Below are positions 24,452 through 35,557 of a stretch of 64,000 nt of DNA, in pieces. A program made the position numbers and the translations under genes. The notes under the pieces were generated by a model. The model was not told the DNA's origin. It saw nothing but the letters and a program-made list of their open reading frames with translations, and searched no databases. Each line of letters opens with the position of its first letter. The stretch's first letter is position 1. The DNA is from Lamprocystis purpurea DSM 4197 (lineage in GTDB: Bacteria; Pseudomonadota; Gammaproteobacteria; Chromatiales; Chromatiaceae), in contig NZ_KB902397.1 of NCBI RefSeq assembly GCF_000379525.1, positions 8,479-72,478 of the forward strand. The letters are read 5' to 3'.

Positions 24452-26296
24452 ATGAGCGACCAGCAGACCACGGCTCCAGTCGACTGGCGGATCTATCCGG
24501 CCGCGGCCCTGGTCGGTGCCTTCGCCGGGCTGGTCGGCGCCGCCTTCCATGCCCTCCTCGACCAGGCCGATCAGGGCCGGGACCTGTTGCGCACCCTGCT
24601 GGAGTCGGCGCCGGTGCCGGGTTGGCTGGTCCTGATGGGCCTGGGTACCCTGGTGCTGAGCGCCGCCCTGTGGCTGGTCCGCCGATTCGCTCCGGAGACC
24701 GCCGGCAGTGGTATCCAGGAGGTGGAGGCCATCCTCGCCGGTGCGCGCACCCTGCGCTGGCAGCGGGTGCTGCCGGTCAAGTTCGTCGCCGGGGTGCTGG
24801 CGGTCGGCTCCGGTCTGGTGCTGGGGCGCGAGGGGCCAACAGTCCACATGGGTGCCGCGCTGGGCCAACTGGCAACCGAGCGGCTGCGCCTGGATTGCCG
24901 ACAGGGCCGTTCGCTGATCGCGGCCGGCGCGGCGGCGGGACTCGCCGCCGCCTTCAATGCCCCGCTGGCGGCCATCGTCTTCGTCACCGAGGAATTGCGG
25001 GAGCACTTCGAGTTCAGCTTCGCCGCACTGCAGTCGGTCATCCTGGCCTGCTGTTTGGCGGTGGTGGTCAGCGGCTGGTTCCTTGGGCAGGGACCGTCCC
25101 TGCCGATGGCGCCAGTGCAAATGGCGCCCTTATCCGCGCTGCCCCTGTTCCTGGTGCTGGGGGTGCTCATCGGTGCCTTGGGTGTGCTTTTCAACGCGCT
25201 GTTGCTGGGCTCGGTGCGCCGGTTTCGCGCCCTGCGCGAGGGGCACGCCTTCCTCACGACCAGCGCCCTGGGGATGGCCCTCGGTGCTTTGGTCTGGTTC
25301 GCACCTGATGCGATGGGCGGCGGCGAGGGGCTGGTGGAGTCGCTGCTCCAGGGACATCAGGGCGCGCTGTTCCTGCTGATGCTGCTGGCGGTGCGCGTGC
25401 TGACCACGGTGGGCAGTTATGGGGCCGGGCTGCCGGGCGGTATCTTCGCCCCCCTGCTCGCCCTGGGCACCATCGGCGGGGCGGCCTTTCACCACTTCGT
25501 CACCTGGCTGACCCCCGGGCTCGGCCTGAGTCCTGAAATTTTCGCGGTGGCGGCCATGGGGGCCTTGTTTGCCGCCACGGTGCGCGCCCCCTTGACCGGG
25601 ATCATCCTGGTCATCGAGCTGACCGGCGCCAACGCGCTGGTCCTGCCGATCATCCTCACCTGTCTCAGTGCCACCTTCACCGCCGAGGGGTTGGGCGGCC
25701 GGCCAATCTATAGCCTGCTGCTCGCTCAGGGGGACCATCCTGCGCCGTCGCCGCACCGGCCGGAGCGTCGGGTCCTGGCCGCCGGGCTCATCCTGATCGC
25801 GCTGCTTGGGCTGGAACGACTGACGGTCTCCGCGCCGGAAGACGCCCCGACGACACCGCTGGCCGGGATGACGCGCGAGGACAGCGGGGCGCCGACCGCG
25901 CAGTCCAGCCGGACCACGCCATCCGGCGCCGCGACTCCCGCCCCCGCCCCAGCGTCAGTCCCGCTGGTCCAGGACCAACCGCGCTTCACCATCCAGCTCC
26001 TGACCGTGAACAGCGACGCGGGCCTCGCCGCTTTCGCACAACGGCACGGACTGTTCGGACAGGTGCGTACGCTGAAAGGCCGCCATCGGAACAAGGACTG
26101 GTATGCTCTGCTTCTGGGCGACTATGCCACTCAAGCCGAGGCCGAAGCCGCCCTGGCCGCCCTCCCCGCCGGACTGCGCCGCCTGAAACCACTGGTACGG
26201 CCCCTGTCGGCAGGCACGCGGCTGCTGCCGGTCCAAGCGCCCCCTGAGCCCGGCGATGGGAGTCGAACGTCAGTCCGGCCCGAACCGGACAGATAA
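24452..26296 (+). CDS. ClC-family chloride channel/antiporter with an added membrane helix and SPOR domain
   Basis: A 614-residue protein. Residues 1-430 are a complete ClC core: GSGIQEVE, GREGPTVHMG near residue 124 with the gating Glu, and GAGLPGGIFAPLLALG near 324. There are no CBS domains. Instead an extra hydrophobic helix (VLAAGLILIALLGL, about 437-455) leads into a Pro/Ala/Thr linker and a SPOR-like domain (about 511-590, RFTIQLLTVNS through DWYALLLGDYATQAEAEAAL). SPOR domains bind glycan strands in the periplasm. ClC C-termini are normally cytoplasmic, so the extra helix would place the SPOR domain outside. The start is 13 nt after the Rpn gene stop. Confidence 0.85.
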   Translation: MSDQQTTAPVDWRIYPAAALVGAFAGLVGAAFHALLDQADQGRDLLRTLLESAPVPGWLVLMGLGTLVLSAALWLVRRFAPETAGSGIQEVEAILAGARTLRWQRVLPVKFVAGVLAVGSGLVLGREGPTVHMGAALGQLATERLRLDCRQGRSLIAAGAAAGLAAAFNAPLAAIVFVTEELREHFEFSFAALQSVILACCLAVVVSGWFLGQGPSLPMAPVQMAPLSALPLFLVLGVLIGALGVLFNALLLGSVRRFRALREGHAFLTTSALGMALGALVWFAPDAMGGGEGLVESLLQGHQGALFLLMLLAVRVLTTVGSYGAGLPGGIFAPLLALGTIGGAAFHHFVTWLTPGLGLSPEIFAVAAMGALFAATVRAPLTGIILVIELTGANALVLPIILTCLSATFTAEGLGGRPIYSLLLAQGDHPAPSPHRPERRVLAAGLILIALLGLERLTVSAPEDAPTTPLAGMTREDSGAPTAQSSRTTPSGAATPAPAPASVPLVQDQPRFTIQLLTVNSDAGLAAFAQRHGLFGQVRTLKGRHRNKDWYALLLGDYATQAEAEAALAALPAGLRRLKPLVRPLSAGTRLLPVQAPPEPGDGSRTSVRPEPDR

Positions 26297-26429
26297 CCGG
26301 TGTATGATTTTACGTATGTCCGCCCTCATACCCGGACTGCGCCGGGCGCTCCGGACTGCCGGACGCTTACCGCGCATCCTGGCCCGCTCCTGAAGCGGCA
26401 TCATCCGCGTGATTACCTGAAGGCCAAAC

Positions 26430-27818
26430 ATGGATTCGTACATCAATCAGACCTATGATGAAATCCCGGTCGGGACCACGCTGACCGTCTCCCGCCGGCT
26501 GAGCCGCGCCGATGTCGAAGCGCTGACGCTGGTCTCCGGTGACCTCGATCCCTTCCATCTCGAGGCCGCTGACCCCGCGGCCGAACTGATCGTGGAGGCG
26601 GTGGGTGCCGAGGCCCTGGTATCCGGCATGCTCAACCGGCGGCTGCCGGGGCCGGGCACGCGCATTCTGGCGCAGGATCTAAGCTTTTCCGGCGATCTGA
26701 CCGTGGGCGACGAACTGGCGGGCACCGTGACGGCCATTGAGAAACGTCCGGACGGTCACCAGATCGTTTTCGACTGCCAGGTGCGGCGGGGCGACGAGAC
26801 GCTGGTCACGGGCACCATCACCGTGGCCGCACCGACAGCGCGGCTGCGCTATTCGAACATCGCCACACCCGAGGTGATCTTACGGCGTAACGACGGCTTC
26901 GCACCGCTCTTCGCCCGTTGCCGAGGGCTGGCGCCGGTGCCGTGCGGGATCGTTCATCCCTGCGACCGTGACGCGCTGCTGGGGCCGATCGAGGCGGCCA
27001 AACGCGGTCTCATCACGCCGGTGCTGGTCGGACCCGCGGCCAAAATCCGCGCCATCGCGGCCGCCGAGGGCGTGGACCTGACGCCTTATCGCATCGTCGA
27101 CGTCGAGCATAGCCATGCGGCGGCGCGACAGGCGGTGGCCATGGTCCGCGCCGGGGAGCTGGAGGCCCTGATGAAGGGCTCGCTGCATACGGACGAACTC
27201 ATGGCCGCGGTGGTCGACGGGGCGACCGGTCTGCGCACCGAGCGCCGGGTCAGCCATGTCTTCGTGATGGACGTTCCGACCTATCCGCGGCTGCTCCTGC
27301 TGACCGATGCCGCCATCAACATCGCACCGACGGTGCGGGACAAGGTGGACATCTGCCAGAACGCCATCGACCTCGCCCAGGTACTCGGCATCGCGACGCC
27401 GCTGGTGGCGATCCTGGCCGCGGTCGAGACCGTCAACCCGGTGATGCAGGCGACCGTCGACGCGGCCATGCTGTGCAAGATGGCCGACCGCGGCCAACTC
27501 ACCGGCGGTATCCTCGACGGCCCCCTGGCCTTCGACAACGCGGTCAGCGAAGACGCGGCCCGCACCAAGAAGATCGTCTCCCCGGTGGCGGGCCGGGCCG
27601 ACATCCTGCTGCTGCCCGATCTCCAGGCCGGCAACATGGTGGCCAAGCAGCTCCAGTATCTGGCCGGGGCGGACAGCGCGGGCATCGTGCTGGGCGCGCG
27701 CGTGCCCATCGTGCTGACCAGCCGCGCCGACACCGTGCGCACCCGGCTGGCATCGACGGCGGTGATGGTGCTGGTCGCCCAGGCGGGGCGGCGGCCGCCG
27801 CCGGCAGCCGGGCACTAG
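26430..27818 (+). CDS. Bifunctional MaoC-like hydratase / phosphate acyltransferase
   Basis: A 462-residue fusion. Residues 1-140 are a MaoC hot-dog domain (SGDLDPFHLEAADP resembles the hydratase motif). Residues 155-462 are a phosphate acetyl/butyryltransferase (MKGSLHTDELMAAV, GILDGPLAFDNAVS, and ADILLLPDLQAGNMVAKQLQ). This combination is a known protein type annotated as bifunctional enoyl-CoA hydratase/phosphate acetyltransferase, which interconverts acyl-CoA and acyl phosphate. An acetate kinase gene, often its neighbour, is absent here. Confidence 0.92.
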   Translation: MDSYINQTYDEIPVGTTLTVSRRLSRADVEALTLVSGDLDPFHLEAADPAAELIVEAVGAEALVSGMLNRRLPGPGTRILAQDLSFSGDLTVGDELAGTVTAIEKRPDGHQIVFDCQVRRGDETLVTGTITVAAPTARLRYSNIATPEVILRRNDGFAPLFARCRGLAPVPCGIVHPCDRDALLGPIEAAKRGLITPVLVGPAAKIRAIAAAEGVDLTPYRIVDVEHSHAAARQAVAMVRAGELEALMKGSLHTDELMAAVVDGATGLRTERRVSHVFVMDVPTYPRLLLLTDAAINIAPTVRDKVDICQNAIDLAQVLGIATPLVAILAAVETVNPVMQATVDAAMLCKMADRGQLTGGILDGPLAFDNAVSEDAARTKKIVSPVAGRADILLLPDLQAGNMVAKQLQYLAGADSAGIVLGARVPIVLTSRADTVRTRLASTAVMVLVAQAGRRPPPAAGH

Positions 27819-27854
27819 GAACCGCGGCTTTGCCGTGAAAGTCACCGCGACCCC

Positions 27855-27946
27855 GTGGGAGCGGACTCCGGACGCGACAGGGCCTCGCGGACGAGCGCGG
27901 CGTCCGAGTTCATCGCGCACTCATCGCGGCCGGAGGCCGCTCCCAC
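27855..27946. repeat. REP-type palindrome GTGGGAGCGG ... CCGCTCCCAC
   Basis: GTGGGAGCGG (27855-27864) and CCGCTCCCAC (27937-27946) are inverted around a GC-rich centre. The inner GCGGCCGGAGGCCGC resembles the modules at 9940-10027 and 14690-14730. It lies between the stop of the acyltransferase and the HdeD gene. Confidence 0.6.
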
Positions 27947-28011
27947 AGGTGGGTTTGAGGTGAACGCACCCATTGAATCCGTCAACCACGCGTCAACCAA
28001 CAGAGGAACAC

Positions 28012-28587
28012 ATGATGTCTGCAAGCAACACGGCGACCGTCCAGGGTGCCTTTTCCGCCGAGGTACAGAAGCATTGGGGCTGGCTGCTGGCCCTGGGTAT
28101 CATCTCCATCGTGCTTGGGACCCTCGGGTTCTACATGACCTTCGCGCTCACCCTGGCGAGCGTCCTGTTCTTCGGGGTCCTGATCCTCGCCGCCGGACTC
28201 TTTCAACTGGTCCATGCCTTCACCTGCAAAGGTTGGAAGTCGGTGCTGTGGCATGTGCTGATCGCCCTGCTGTACATCGCGGCCGGGGTCGACATCATCA
28301 TGGACCCGGCCCGTGCCTCGGTCGTCCTCACCCTGGTGCTGGCCGGCATCCTGATCGCGGTCGGTCTGGTGCGCATCATCATGGCCTTCCAACTGCGGCC
28401 GGCGGCGGCGGGCTGGTTCTGGGTGGCGCTCTCCGGCCTGGTGTCCATCGTACTGGGCGGCATGATCCTGGGCCAATGGCCGGAATCCGGCATGTGGGTG
28501 ATCGGCCTGTTCGTTGCCATCGAACTGATCTTCAATGGCTGGTCCTATCTCTTCATCGCGCTGGATGCGCGCAAAGCCGCGCGCTGA
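28012..28587 (+). CDS. HdeD family (DUF308) membrane protein
   Basis: A 191-residue integral membrane protein with six predicted helices in three DUF308 repeats, as in HdeD. HdeD is linked to acid resistance at high cell density in E. coli; the biochemical role is unknown. I start at the ATG pair at 28012, where AGAGGAAC gives a ribosome site, not at the upstream ATG at 27973. It is flanked on both sides by REP palindromes, so it is likely monocistronic. Confidence 0.88.
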   Translation: MMSASNTATVQGAFSAEVQKHWGWLLALGIISIVLGTLGFYMTFALTLASVLFFGVLILAAGLFQLVHAFTCKGWKSVLWHVLIALLYIAAGVDIIMDPARASVVLTLVLAGILIAVGLVRIIMAFQLRPAAAGWFWVALSGLVSIVLGGMILGQWPESGMWVIGLFVAIELIFNGWSYLFIALDARKAAR

Positions 28588-28630
28588 TCCCGGTTGGCCG
28601 AGAGCGGTCAGGCCGCATCCGCGCTGCCGG

Positions 28631-30149
<1,519 letters not shown>

Positions 30150-30153
<4 letters not shown>

Positions 30154-31265
30154 GGGTCCTGCACGTCGAGGGCGGCCGGCACCTCTACGGCGGGGCCTTC
30201 CAGGTCCTGCACCTGATCCGGGGTCTGCATGCCCGCGGTCACGAGAACCTGCTCGCCTGTCCGCGCGACTGCGACCTGGGCGCCGCCGCGGCACCTTGCG
30301 CCGAGGTTCATGGCCTGCCCATGCACGGCGATGCGGACCTGCTGCTGGTGCCGCGCCTGCGGCGGCTGATCCGCGCGGGCACGCCGGATTTGATCCACCT
30401 GCACAGCCGCATCGGCGCGGACGTGATGGGCGGGATCGCGGGGCGCCTGGCCGGGGTGCCGGTGGTCCACACCAGGCGGGTGGATAACCCGGAAGCAGCC
30501 TGGCTCGTGCGTCTCAAGTACCGGCTGCATGATCGGGTGATCGCCATCTCGCAGGAAATCGGGCGGGTACTGACCGCGGGCGGGTTGCCGGCCGACAAGC
30601 TGCGGGTGGTGCGCAGCGCGGTCGACTGGCAGCGCTACGCCCGGCCCGGCGACCGCGCGGCGGCGGCGCAGCGGCTCGGGATCCCGGCAGACGGACCCTG
30701 GATCGCCGTCGTCGCCCAATTGATCGAGCGCAAGGGACACCGCTTCCTGCTGCGGGCGTTACCCACGCTGGGCGCGGCGTACCCGAACCTGCGGGTCATC
30801 TTCTTCGGTCAGGGTCCGCTGGCCGCGGACCTCGCGCAGGAGGCACAGACCCTGGGAGTCGCCGGGCAGGTGACCCTGGCGGGTTTTCGCGCTGACCTGG
30901 AGCAATTGCTGCCCTGTGTCGATCTGCTGGTGCACCCGGCCCTGATGGAGGGCCTGGGCGTCGCGCTGCTCCAGGCGGCCAGCGCCGGGGTGCCGATCGT
31001 CGCCAGCCGTGCCGGGGGCATTCCGGAGGCGGTGCGCGACGGGGAAAACGGTGTGCTGGTCCCCCCGGGGGACCCGGCCGCCCTGGGCGCCGCGGTTGCC
31101 GCGCTGCTCGCGAACCCCGAACGCCGCCGCGCCCTGGGAGCCGCGGGCCAGGCGCTGATGGCGCGGGAGTTCTCCATCGACGCGATGGTGGAGGGCAATC
31201 TCGCGGTCTATCGGGAATTACTTGACGAATCGGAGCCTCGGGCGGCGGGCTGGCCTTGGTCATAA
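30150..31265 (+). CDS. Glycosyltransferase family 4
   Basis: A 371-residue GT-B retaining glycosyltransferase, starting at a GTG that overlaps the preceding stop. The N-terminal YGGAFQVLHLIRGL glycine loop and the C-terminal HPALMEGLGVALLQAASAG, then AGGIPEAV, are present. The second Glu of the usual E-x7-E pair is a Gln. The last residues (WPWS) and the stop codon come from the REP element that begins at 31254, so the repeat inserted into or replaced the original gene end. Confidence 0.9.
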
Positions 31266-31362
31266 ACCCGGCCGCCGCGCGATCTGCACGGTCGTCGGTC
31301 CGCACAGCGGACCCTACCGGTTACGGTGTACCCTAGGGTCCGCTGTGCGGACCGTCCGCGGC
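31254..31362. repeat. GGTCCGC-type REP element, copy B
   Basis: CCTTGGTCATAAACCCGG starts the copy, with GGTCCGCACAGCGGACCCTA and TAGGGTCCGCTGTGCGGACC as inverted arms. It overlaps the 3' end of the GT4 gene and lies between two converging genes, where it may act as a bidirectional transcription stop. Confidence 0.8.
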
Positions 31363-31367
31363 TGCAC

Positions 31368-33179
31368 TCAAGCCTGGATGACCCGCCACACCAGCCGCTC
31401 GACGCCGAGCGCGACCACCGCGAACGCACGCAAATCGGTCAGCCCATGCTGCTCACCCAGGGTCGCACCATAGGTCAGTGCCTGCGCTTGCGCCTCGTCC
31501 AACTTCGCTGCCACCGCCGGCACGGCCGCCAGGTCCGCGCGCGATAACGCGCGGACCTGCGCACCGCTCAAGCCGAGTTCTTTCAAGCCGAGGTACTTGA
31601 ATTCGAGCAGCAGGTCCAGCGCCTGAATGCGCCGCCGGTCGGGCCGCACGATCAGTGCCAGATCCACATAGCCCCGACGGGCTTCCAACTCCGACATGGC
31701 CATATAGAGCCGGTCGTCGAACAATAAGGTCAGAAACGCAAACTTGACCAGCAGCTCATTGACCCAGCGGTAATCGCGATTGGACAGCACCGCAAAATAA
31801 CGCTGTTCGATGAAGTCGCATAGCGGCTCCAGGTCACCCAGCAAATAGACCTGCTCGGCTTGGGATCGCGTCCAATCCCGTTCGGCCGCATCCGGCAACC
31901 AGCGTTCACGCAGCCGTTCCACATAGAGCGCGCGCGCGACCAGGTTAGGGATCTTCAGGATCAGCTTGCCCAGTTCCCCCTCGCCCGCCATGGTGAGGAT
32001 GCCGAAATAGTAGAGCAGCGAGGCCATGAATGGCTGGTCTTTGGTCGCCGCCAAGACCTCGGCCACCCCGAAGCGCCGCGCCAACTCCGGAATCGTCACG
32101 GTCGCGTCACCGCTCAACGCTTGCACCAGCAGCGCCTCGCCGTGCGGCAGGTCGGCAATGTAGATCAACTTGCCGCGGTCCATCGCCAGGTTTTCATCCA
32201 ACAGCCGCCGCGGCGGCTCGCCATGCCGTTGCAGGGCCTTCAGAAAATAGAGCGTCAGGGTTGGATTGTAGAGACTCGCCGTGGCGTCCTCGCTGAAGCG
32301 ATAGCCGTTGTAGAAGGTGCGCATGGTCTCAAGCGCCGCGGCGGGTGACCAGACAGCCGGCGCACCGTCCTCCCCACGCTCCTGCGCCAGGTGATCCAGC
32401 ACGGTCGCCACTTCGGCCTCGGTGAAGCCGCACAGGTCATTGAAGTCGGGCTCCAGATAGATGCTCTCGCCGACGTTGTAACCGCTGGTCATATCGCTCA
32501 GTACCACCGGGGATACACCGGTGATGAAGACCCGGTCCAATCCCAGGCCGCCGGCTCCCGCCTTGACCGCCTTGAACACGGTCTTTAGGAGCCCTTCGCC
32601 ATAAAGCAGCGCCTGATAGCGGTCCTGGGCCTGACTGGAGTGCGCCCCCGCCATCAAGACCTCATTAGCGAAGTTATCGTATTCATCGATCAACAGATAG
32701 AGCTTGTGAGGCGTTTGGGAGACCGCCATCAGCACCGACTGCCAGGACGACAGGGCGTTCTCCGGGTGTATCGTGACCAACTCGGTCAGTTGCTCCCGAT
32801 AACGCAGCACGAACGCCTGGATACAATCGTTCAGATGCCGATGCAGCGCCGCCTCGATCTCGCGCAGGTCCCCTTGCGCCTGAACCAGCGAGAAATCCCA
32901 CTTCATCACGAAATACTGGTTGTGCAGCGGCGTGGGACTTTGGCCGATCGCCAACCGGCCGAACAGGGCATCGAAATCCTGGGCCCGATTGAGATCGTAA
33001 TAGTGCTCCAGCATCGACAGCAGCAAACTCTTGCCGAAGCGGCGGGGCCGGATAAAGATCAGTTGCCGCCCTGCCGCTTCCAACAGCGCAATCCGCTCGG
33101 TGCGATCCTGATACCAATAGCCGTCCTGGATCAGGGTGGCGAAATCGCTCAAGCCGTAGGGAAATTTCATATTGGACAT
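31368..33179 (-). CDS. AAA-ATPase-like / PDDEXK nuclease protein (DUF1703 type)
   Basis: About 603 residues. The N-terminal AAA-ATPase-like domain begins FPYGLSDFATLIQDGYWYQD with a P-loop FIRPRRFGKSLLLSML. The C-terminal PD-(D/E)XK domain has Asp in GYVDLALIV and E-F-K in LDLLLEFKYLG. This family is common, often multicopy, and of uncertain role, with defence and mobility both proposed. Start is uncertain: ATG 33179, ATG 33170 and a TTG at 33191 that overlaps the deacetylase stop are all possible. It follows the deacetylase on the same strand and may be a later insertion into the polysaccharide cluster. Confidence 0.88.
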   Translation of the reverse strand: MSNMKFPYGLSDFATLIQDGYWYQDRTERIALLEAAGRQLIFIRPRRFGKSLLLSMLEHYYDLNRAQDFDALFGRLAIGQSPTPLHNQYFVMKWDFSLVQAQGDLREIEAALHRHLNDCIQAFVLRYREQLTELVTIHPENALSSWQSVLMAVSQTPHKLYLLIDEYDNFANEVLMAGAHSSQAQDRYQALLYGEGLLKTVFKAVKAGAGGLGLDRVFITGVSPVVLSDMTSGYNVGESIYLEPDFNDLCGFTEAEVATVLDHLAQERGEDGAPAVWSPAAALETMRTFYNGYRFSEDATASLYNPTLTLYFLKALQRHGEPPRRLLDENLAMDRGKLIYIADLPHGEALLVQALSGDATVTIPELARRFGVAEVLAATKDQPFMASLLYYFGILTMAGEGELGKLILKIPNLVARALYVERLRERWLPDAAERDWTRSQAEQVYLLGDLEPLCDFIEQRYFAVLSNRDYRWVNELLVKFAFLTLLFDDRLYMAMSELEARRGYVDLALIVRPDRRRIQALDLLLEFKYLGLKELGLSGAQVRALSRADLAAVPAVAAKLDEAQAQALTYGATLGEQHGLTDLRAFAVVALGVERLVWRVIQA

Positions 33180-33187
33180 CAATGGAT

Positions 33188-33946
33188 TCAAGACTTTCCA
33201 CGGTCCGGCGCACGGACCACCGCCGACCCCTTGGGCCGGTGCTTGACCAGAAGCTTCCAGAGGAAGCCCAGCCGATCATCGCCGAACGAAATGGCCTTGC
33301 GCGGCAGGGCGAGTGGATCGAAGGCGCTGGTCGCCCGCGCCCGCAGGCAGGTCACGCCCGTGGCATAGCCCGCACCGGCCGCCGCCGCGACCACGACCGG
33401 ATCGTGACTGCCATAAGGGTAGCAGAGGTGGGTAACCGGCTCGCCGAGCAGGTCCTCCAACAGCCGCCGACTACCCGACAATTCGCAGTCCAGCGCCGGA
33501 CCGGAGAGCCCGGCCAACGGCACATGATTCAAGGCATGAGAACCCACCTGGATGCCGGCGCGGCGGATCTCGCGCAGCCGCGGGGCGTCCATCAGCAGCG
33601 CGTCGGGCAACCCGTCGGTCTGGAGCCAGTGCGCCGAACGGCCAACCAGACCGGCCACCACATAGACCGTCGCCGTGAACCCGAAGCGCTGCAGCCAGGG
33701 CAAGGCGAACGCGTAGAAATTCTCATAGCCGTCGTCGAAGGTGATGGCCACCGCCCGCGGCGGCACCGGACGGGCACCGGCCAGGCACGCCTGGACCTGA
33801 TCCATGGTCAGCACGCTGCACCGCAACCGCTTGAGCAGCGCCATCTGGGCGGCGAAGCGGCGCTGCTGGCAATAGACCGCACGATGGGTCTGGATGCGTC
33901 GAAAGTCGCCGACCTGGTGATACATCAGGATCGAGATGCCGCTCAT
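33188..33946 (-). CDS. Polysaccharide deacetylase (NodB domain)
   Basis: A 252-residue carbohydrate esterase 4 protein. It shows the metal-site motifs AITFDDGYENF (catalytic Asp and metal Asp) and GSHALNHVPL (S/T-H-x3-H). It probably removes N-acetyl or O-acetyl groups from a glycan made by the adjacent glycosyltransferases. No signal peptide is visible, so it may act in the cytoplasm on precursors. The start overlaps the GT4 stop by ATGA. The last ~10 residues read through REP-like sequence. Confidence 0.92.
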   Translation of the reverse strand: MSGISILMYHQVGDFRRIQTHRAVYCQQRRFAAQMALLKRLRCSVLTMDQVQACLAGARPVPPRAVAITFDDGYENFYAFALPWLQRFGFTATVYVVAGLVGRSAHWLQTDGLPDALLMDAPRLREIRRAGIQVGSHALNHVPLAGLSGPALDCELSGSRRLLEDLLGEPVTHLCYPYGSHDPVVVAAAAGAGYATGVTCLRARATSAFDPLALPRKAISFGDDRLGFLWKLLVKHRPKGSAVVRAPDRGKS

Positions 33947-35007
33947 CGCCGTGCCCCAGTCAGCGCCCGCAAGTACACGGCCTCGACAGCGTCCGCCATG
34001 GTCTCCAGTGAGAAATGCCGCAGGAACCGGATGCGTCCATTGGACCCGAGACGGTCGCGCAGCGCCGGGTCCGCGGCCAGCCGGCCCATGGCCGCGGCCA
34101 GCGCCGCCGTGTCCTCACTCGGGACCAGCAGACCGGTCTCCTCATCCACCACCACCTCCGGGATACCCCCGACCCGCGAGGCGATCACCGGCAATCCAGC
34201 CGCCGCGGCTTCGATGAGTGCGAGTGACAAGGCTTCGCGGCGGGAGGGGACGAGCAATCCATCGAGTTCGCGGATCAACTGGGGCGCCGTGTCGCTGAAT
34301 CCCAAGAAGTGCACACGTCCGGCGACGCCCTCGGTTCGCGCCTGCTCACGCATCGCCAAGCCCCAGGGGGTTGCCGGGTCCCCGATCAGAGCTAAATGGA
34401 CCCGTGGAGCACAGTGCGCCAGTGCCGAGATCGCCACGTCCTGGCCCTTGTCGCGCAGAAAACGCGCCAGCACGCCGAACAGGATCGCGTCGGCAGGCAG
34501 ATTCAACCTTGGCCGGAGCGTCGACTGCAATGGGCGTGTCAGCGGGTCCGCCGCACCGTTATAGACCACGCTGATCCGCTCCGCGTCATAGCCCTCTTGA
34601 ACCAGAAAGCGCTGGACGGCGCCACTCACCGCGATCAGTCGATCGGCGCGGCCGAAATGCTTGCCCGCGTTGGTGGAGTGGGCGGTCGCCACCACCGGCA
34701 ACCCGGCCAGACGCCCGCCGATGCCGGCATACCTGGCGCCGCGGGTCAGGTGCCCGTGGATCAGATCGGCACCGCGGCGCCGCGCGATCCAGGCGAGCCG
34801 CAGCATCGAGACAGGGTCATAGAAACCGTGCATCGGCAAGTCGTCGCCGGGAAAGCCGGCCGCGCGAAAGCGCTCCATCAGCCAGGACTCCGCCGGTCCA
34901 GCATAGGCCGGCGCGTACCCCCGGCGATTCAAGATCTGCGCCAAGTCGAACAGATGGGTCTCGGCCCCGCCGCGGCCATGGCTGTGCAATACGAAGAGGG
35001 GCTTCAT
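33943..35007 (-). CDS. Glycosyltransferase family 4
   Basis: A 354-residue GT-B enzyme. I start at ATG 35007 because MKPLFVLHSHGRGGAETHLF is the natural N-terminus; a frame open 52 codons further adds low-complexity residues. The C-terminal SRREALSLALIEAAAAGLPV keeps both Glu residues of the E-x7-E motif. It is translationally coupled to the deacetylase and forms, with the convergent GT9-GT4 pair, an LPS or exopolysaccharide cluster. Confidence 0.92.
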   Translation of the reverse strand: MKPLFVLHSHGRGGAETHLFDLAQILNRRGYAPAYAGPAESWLMERFRAAGFPGDDLPMHGFYDPVSMLRLAWIARRRGADLIHGHLTRGARYAGIGGRLAGLPVVATAHSTNAGKHFGRADRLIAVSGAVQRFLVQEGYDAERISVVYNGAADPLTRPLQSTLRPRLNLPADAILFGVLARFLRDKGQDVAISALAHCAPRVHLALIGDPATPWGLAMREQARTEGVAGRVHFLGFSDTAPQLIRELDGLLVPSRREALSLALIEAAAAGLPVIASRVGGIPEVVVDEETGLLVPSEDTAALAAAMGRLAADPALRDRLGSNGRIRFLRHFSLETMADAVEAVYLRALTGARR

Positions 35008-35208
35008 TCCAAATGCAGGACCTGACTGATCGTGTGAGTGGTGCAGGCGCGAGGGTAGTGCGCGCCGACCGCGAACACAACGCCAAGCCGGCGGAGGACC
35101 GACATCAGCGGCCAGGAAAAGCCTTACCGGCATCCCCGTTGAGGTCATGGCCGCCGCTCCCAAGGATCCGCACGGCTGTCCTAACCCTACTGACCCCCGA
35201 GATTGATC

Positions 35209-35376
35209 ATGCAGATAAATGGGCCCGCTATCGAGTTCTTCGCCTTCATCGGGGTCGCCGCCTGGCTCATCTTCATCGGACCCAGGACCTCAAGATCCAA
35301 ACGCGAAGAGCCGACTTCGACCCAGGAACAGCCCGCGACGGACGCCGCCGACGACGAACCGCGGCAGCGACCCTGA
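35209..35376 (+). CDS. Small single-pass membrane protein (55 residues)
   Basis: ATG at 35209 opens a 55-codon frame: an N-terminal hydrophobic helix (EFFAFIGVAAWLIFIG, residues 9-24), then RTSRSKREE and an acidic, glutamine-rich tail ending PRQRP. The positive residues just after the helix predict a cytoplasmic tail. The ribosome site is weak. I do not recognise the family. Position in a 550-bp gap with no other long frame on the strand favours a real gene. Confidence 0.45.
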   Translation: MQINGPAIEFFAFIGVAAWLIFIGPRTSRSKREEPTSTQEQPATDAADDEPRQRP

Positions 35377-35557
35377 GCCGTGCGCCCCGCGCCGGCCAGA
35401 TGATCGCGTACCCCCGGCACACATCGGCCGATCGGGTGCTACACTCTTGAGTGAGCGAAGGCGTGGACCAGACCCACCTTCGTGGTGCGCGGGACCAGGC
35501 GCCGTGATCACGATGCCCGCGTGGCCCGCGAGCCCTTATTCCTTCCGGAGATTCGCG

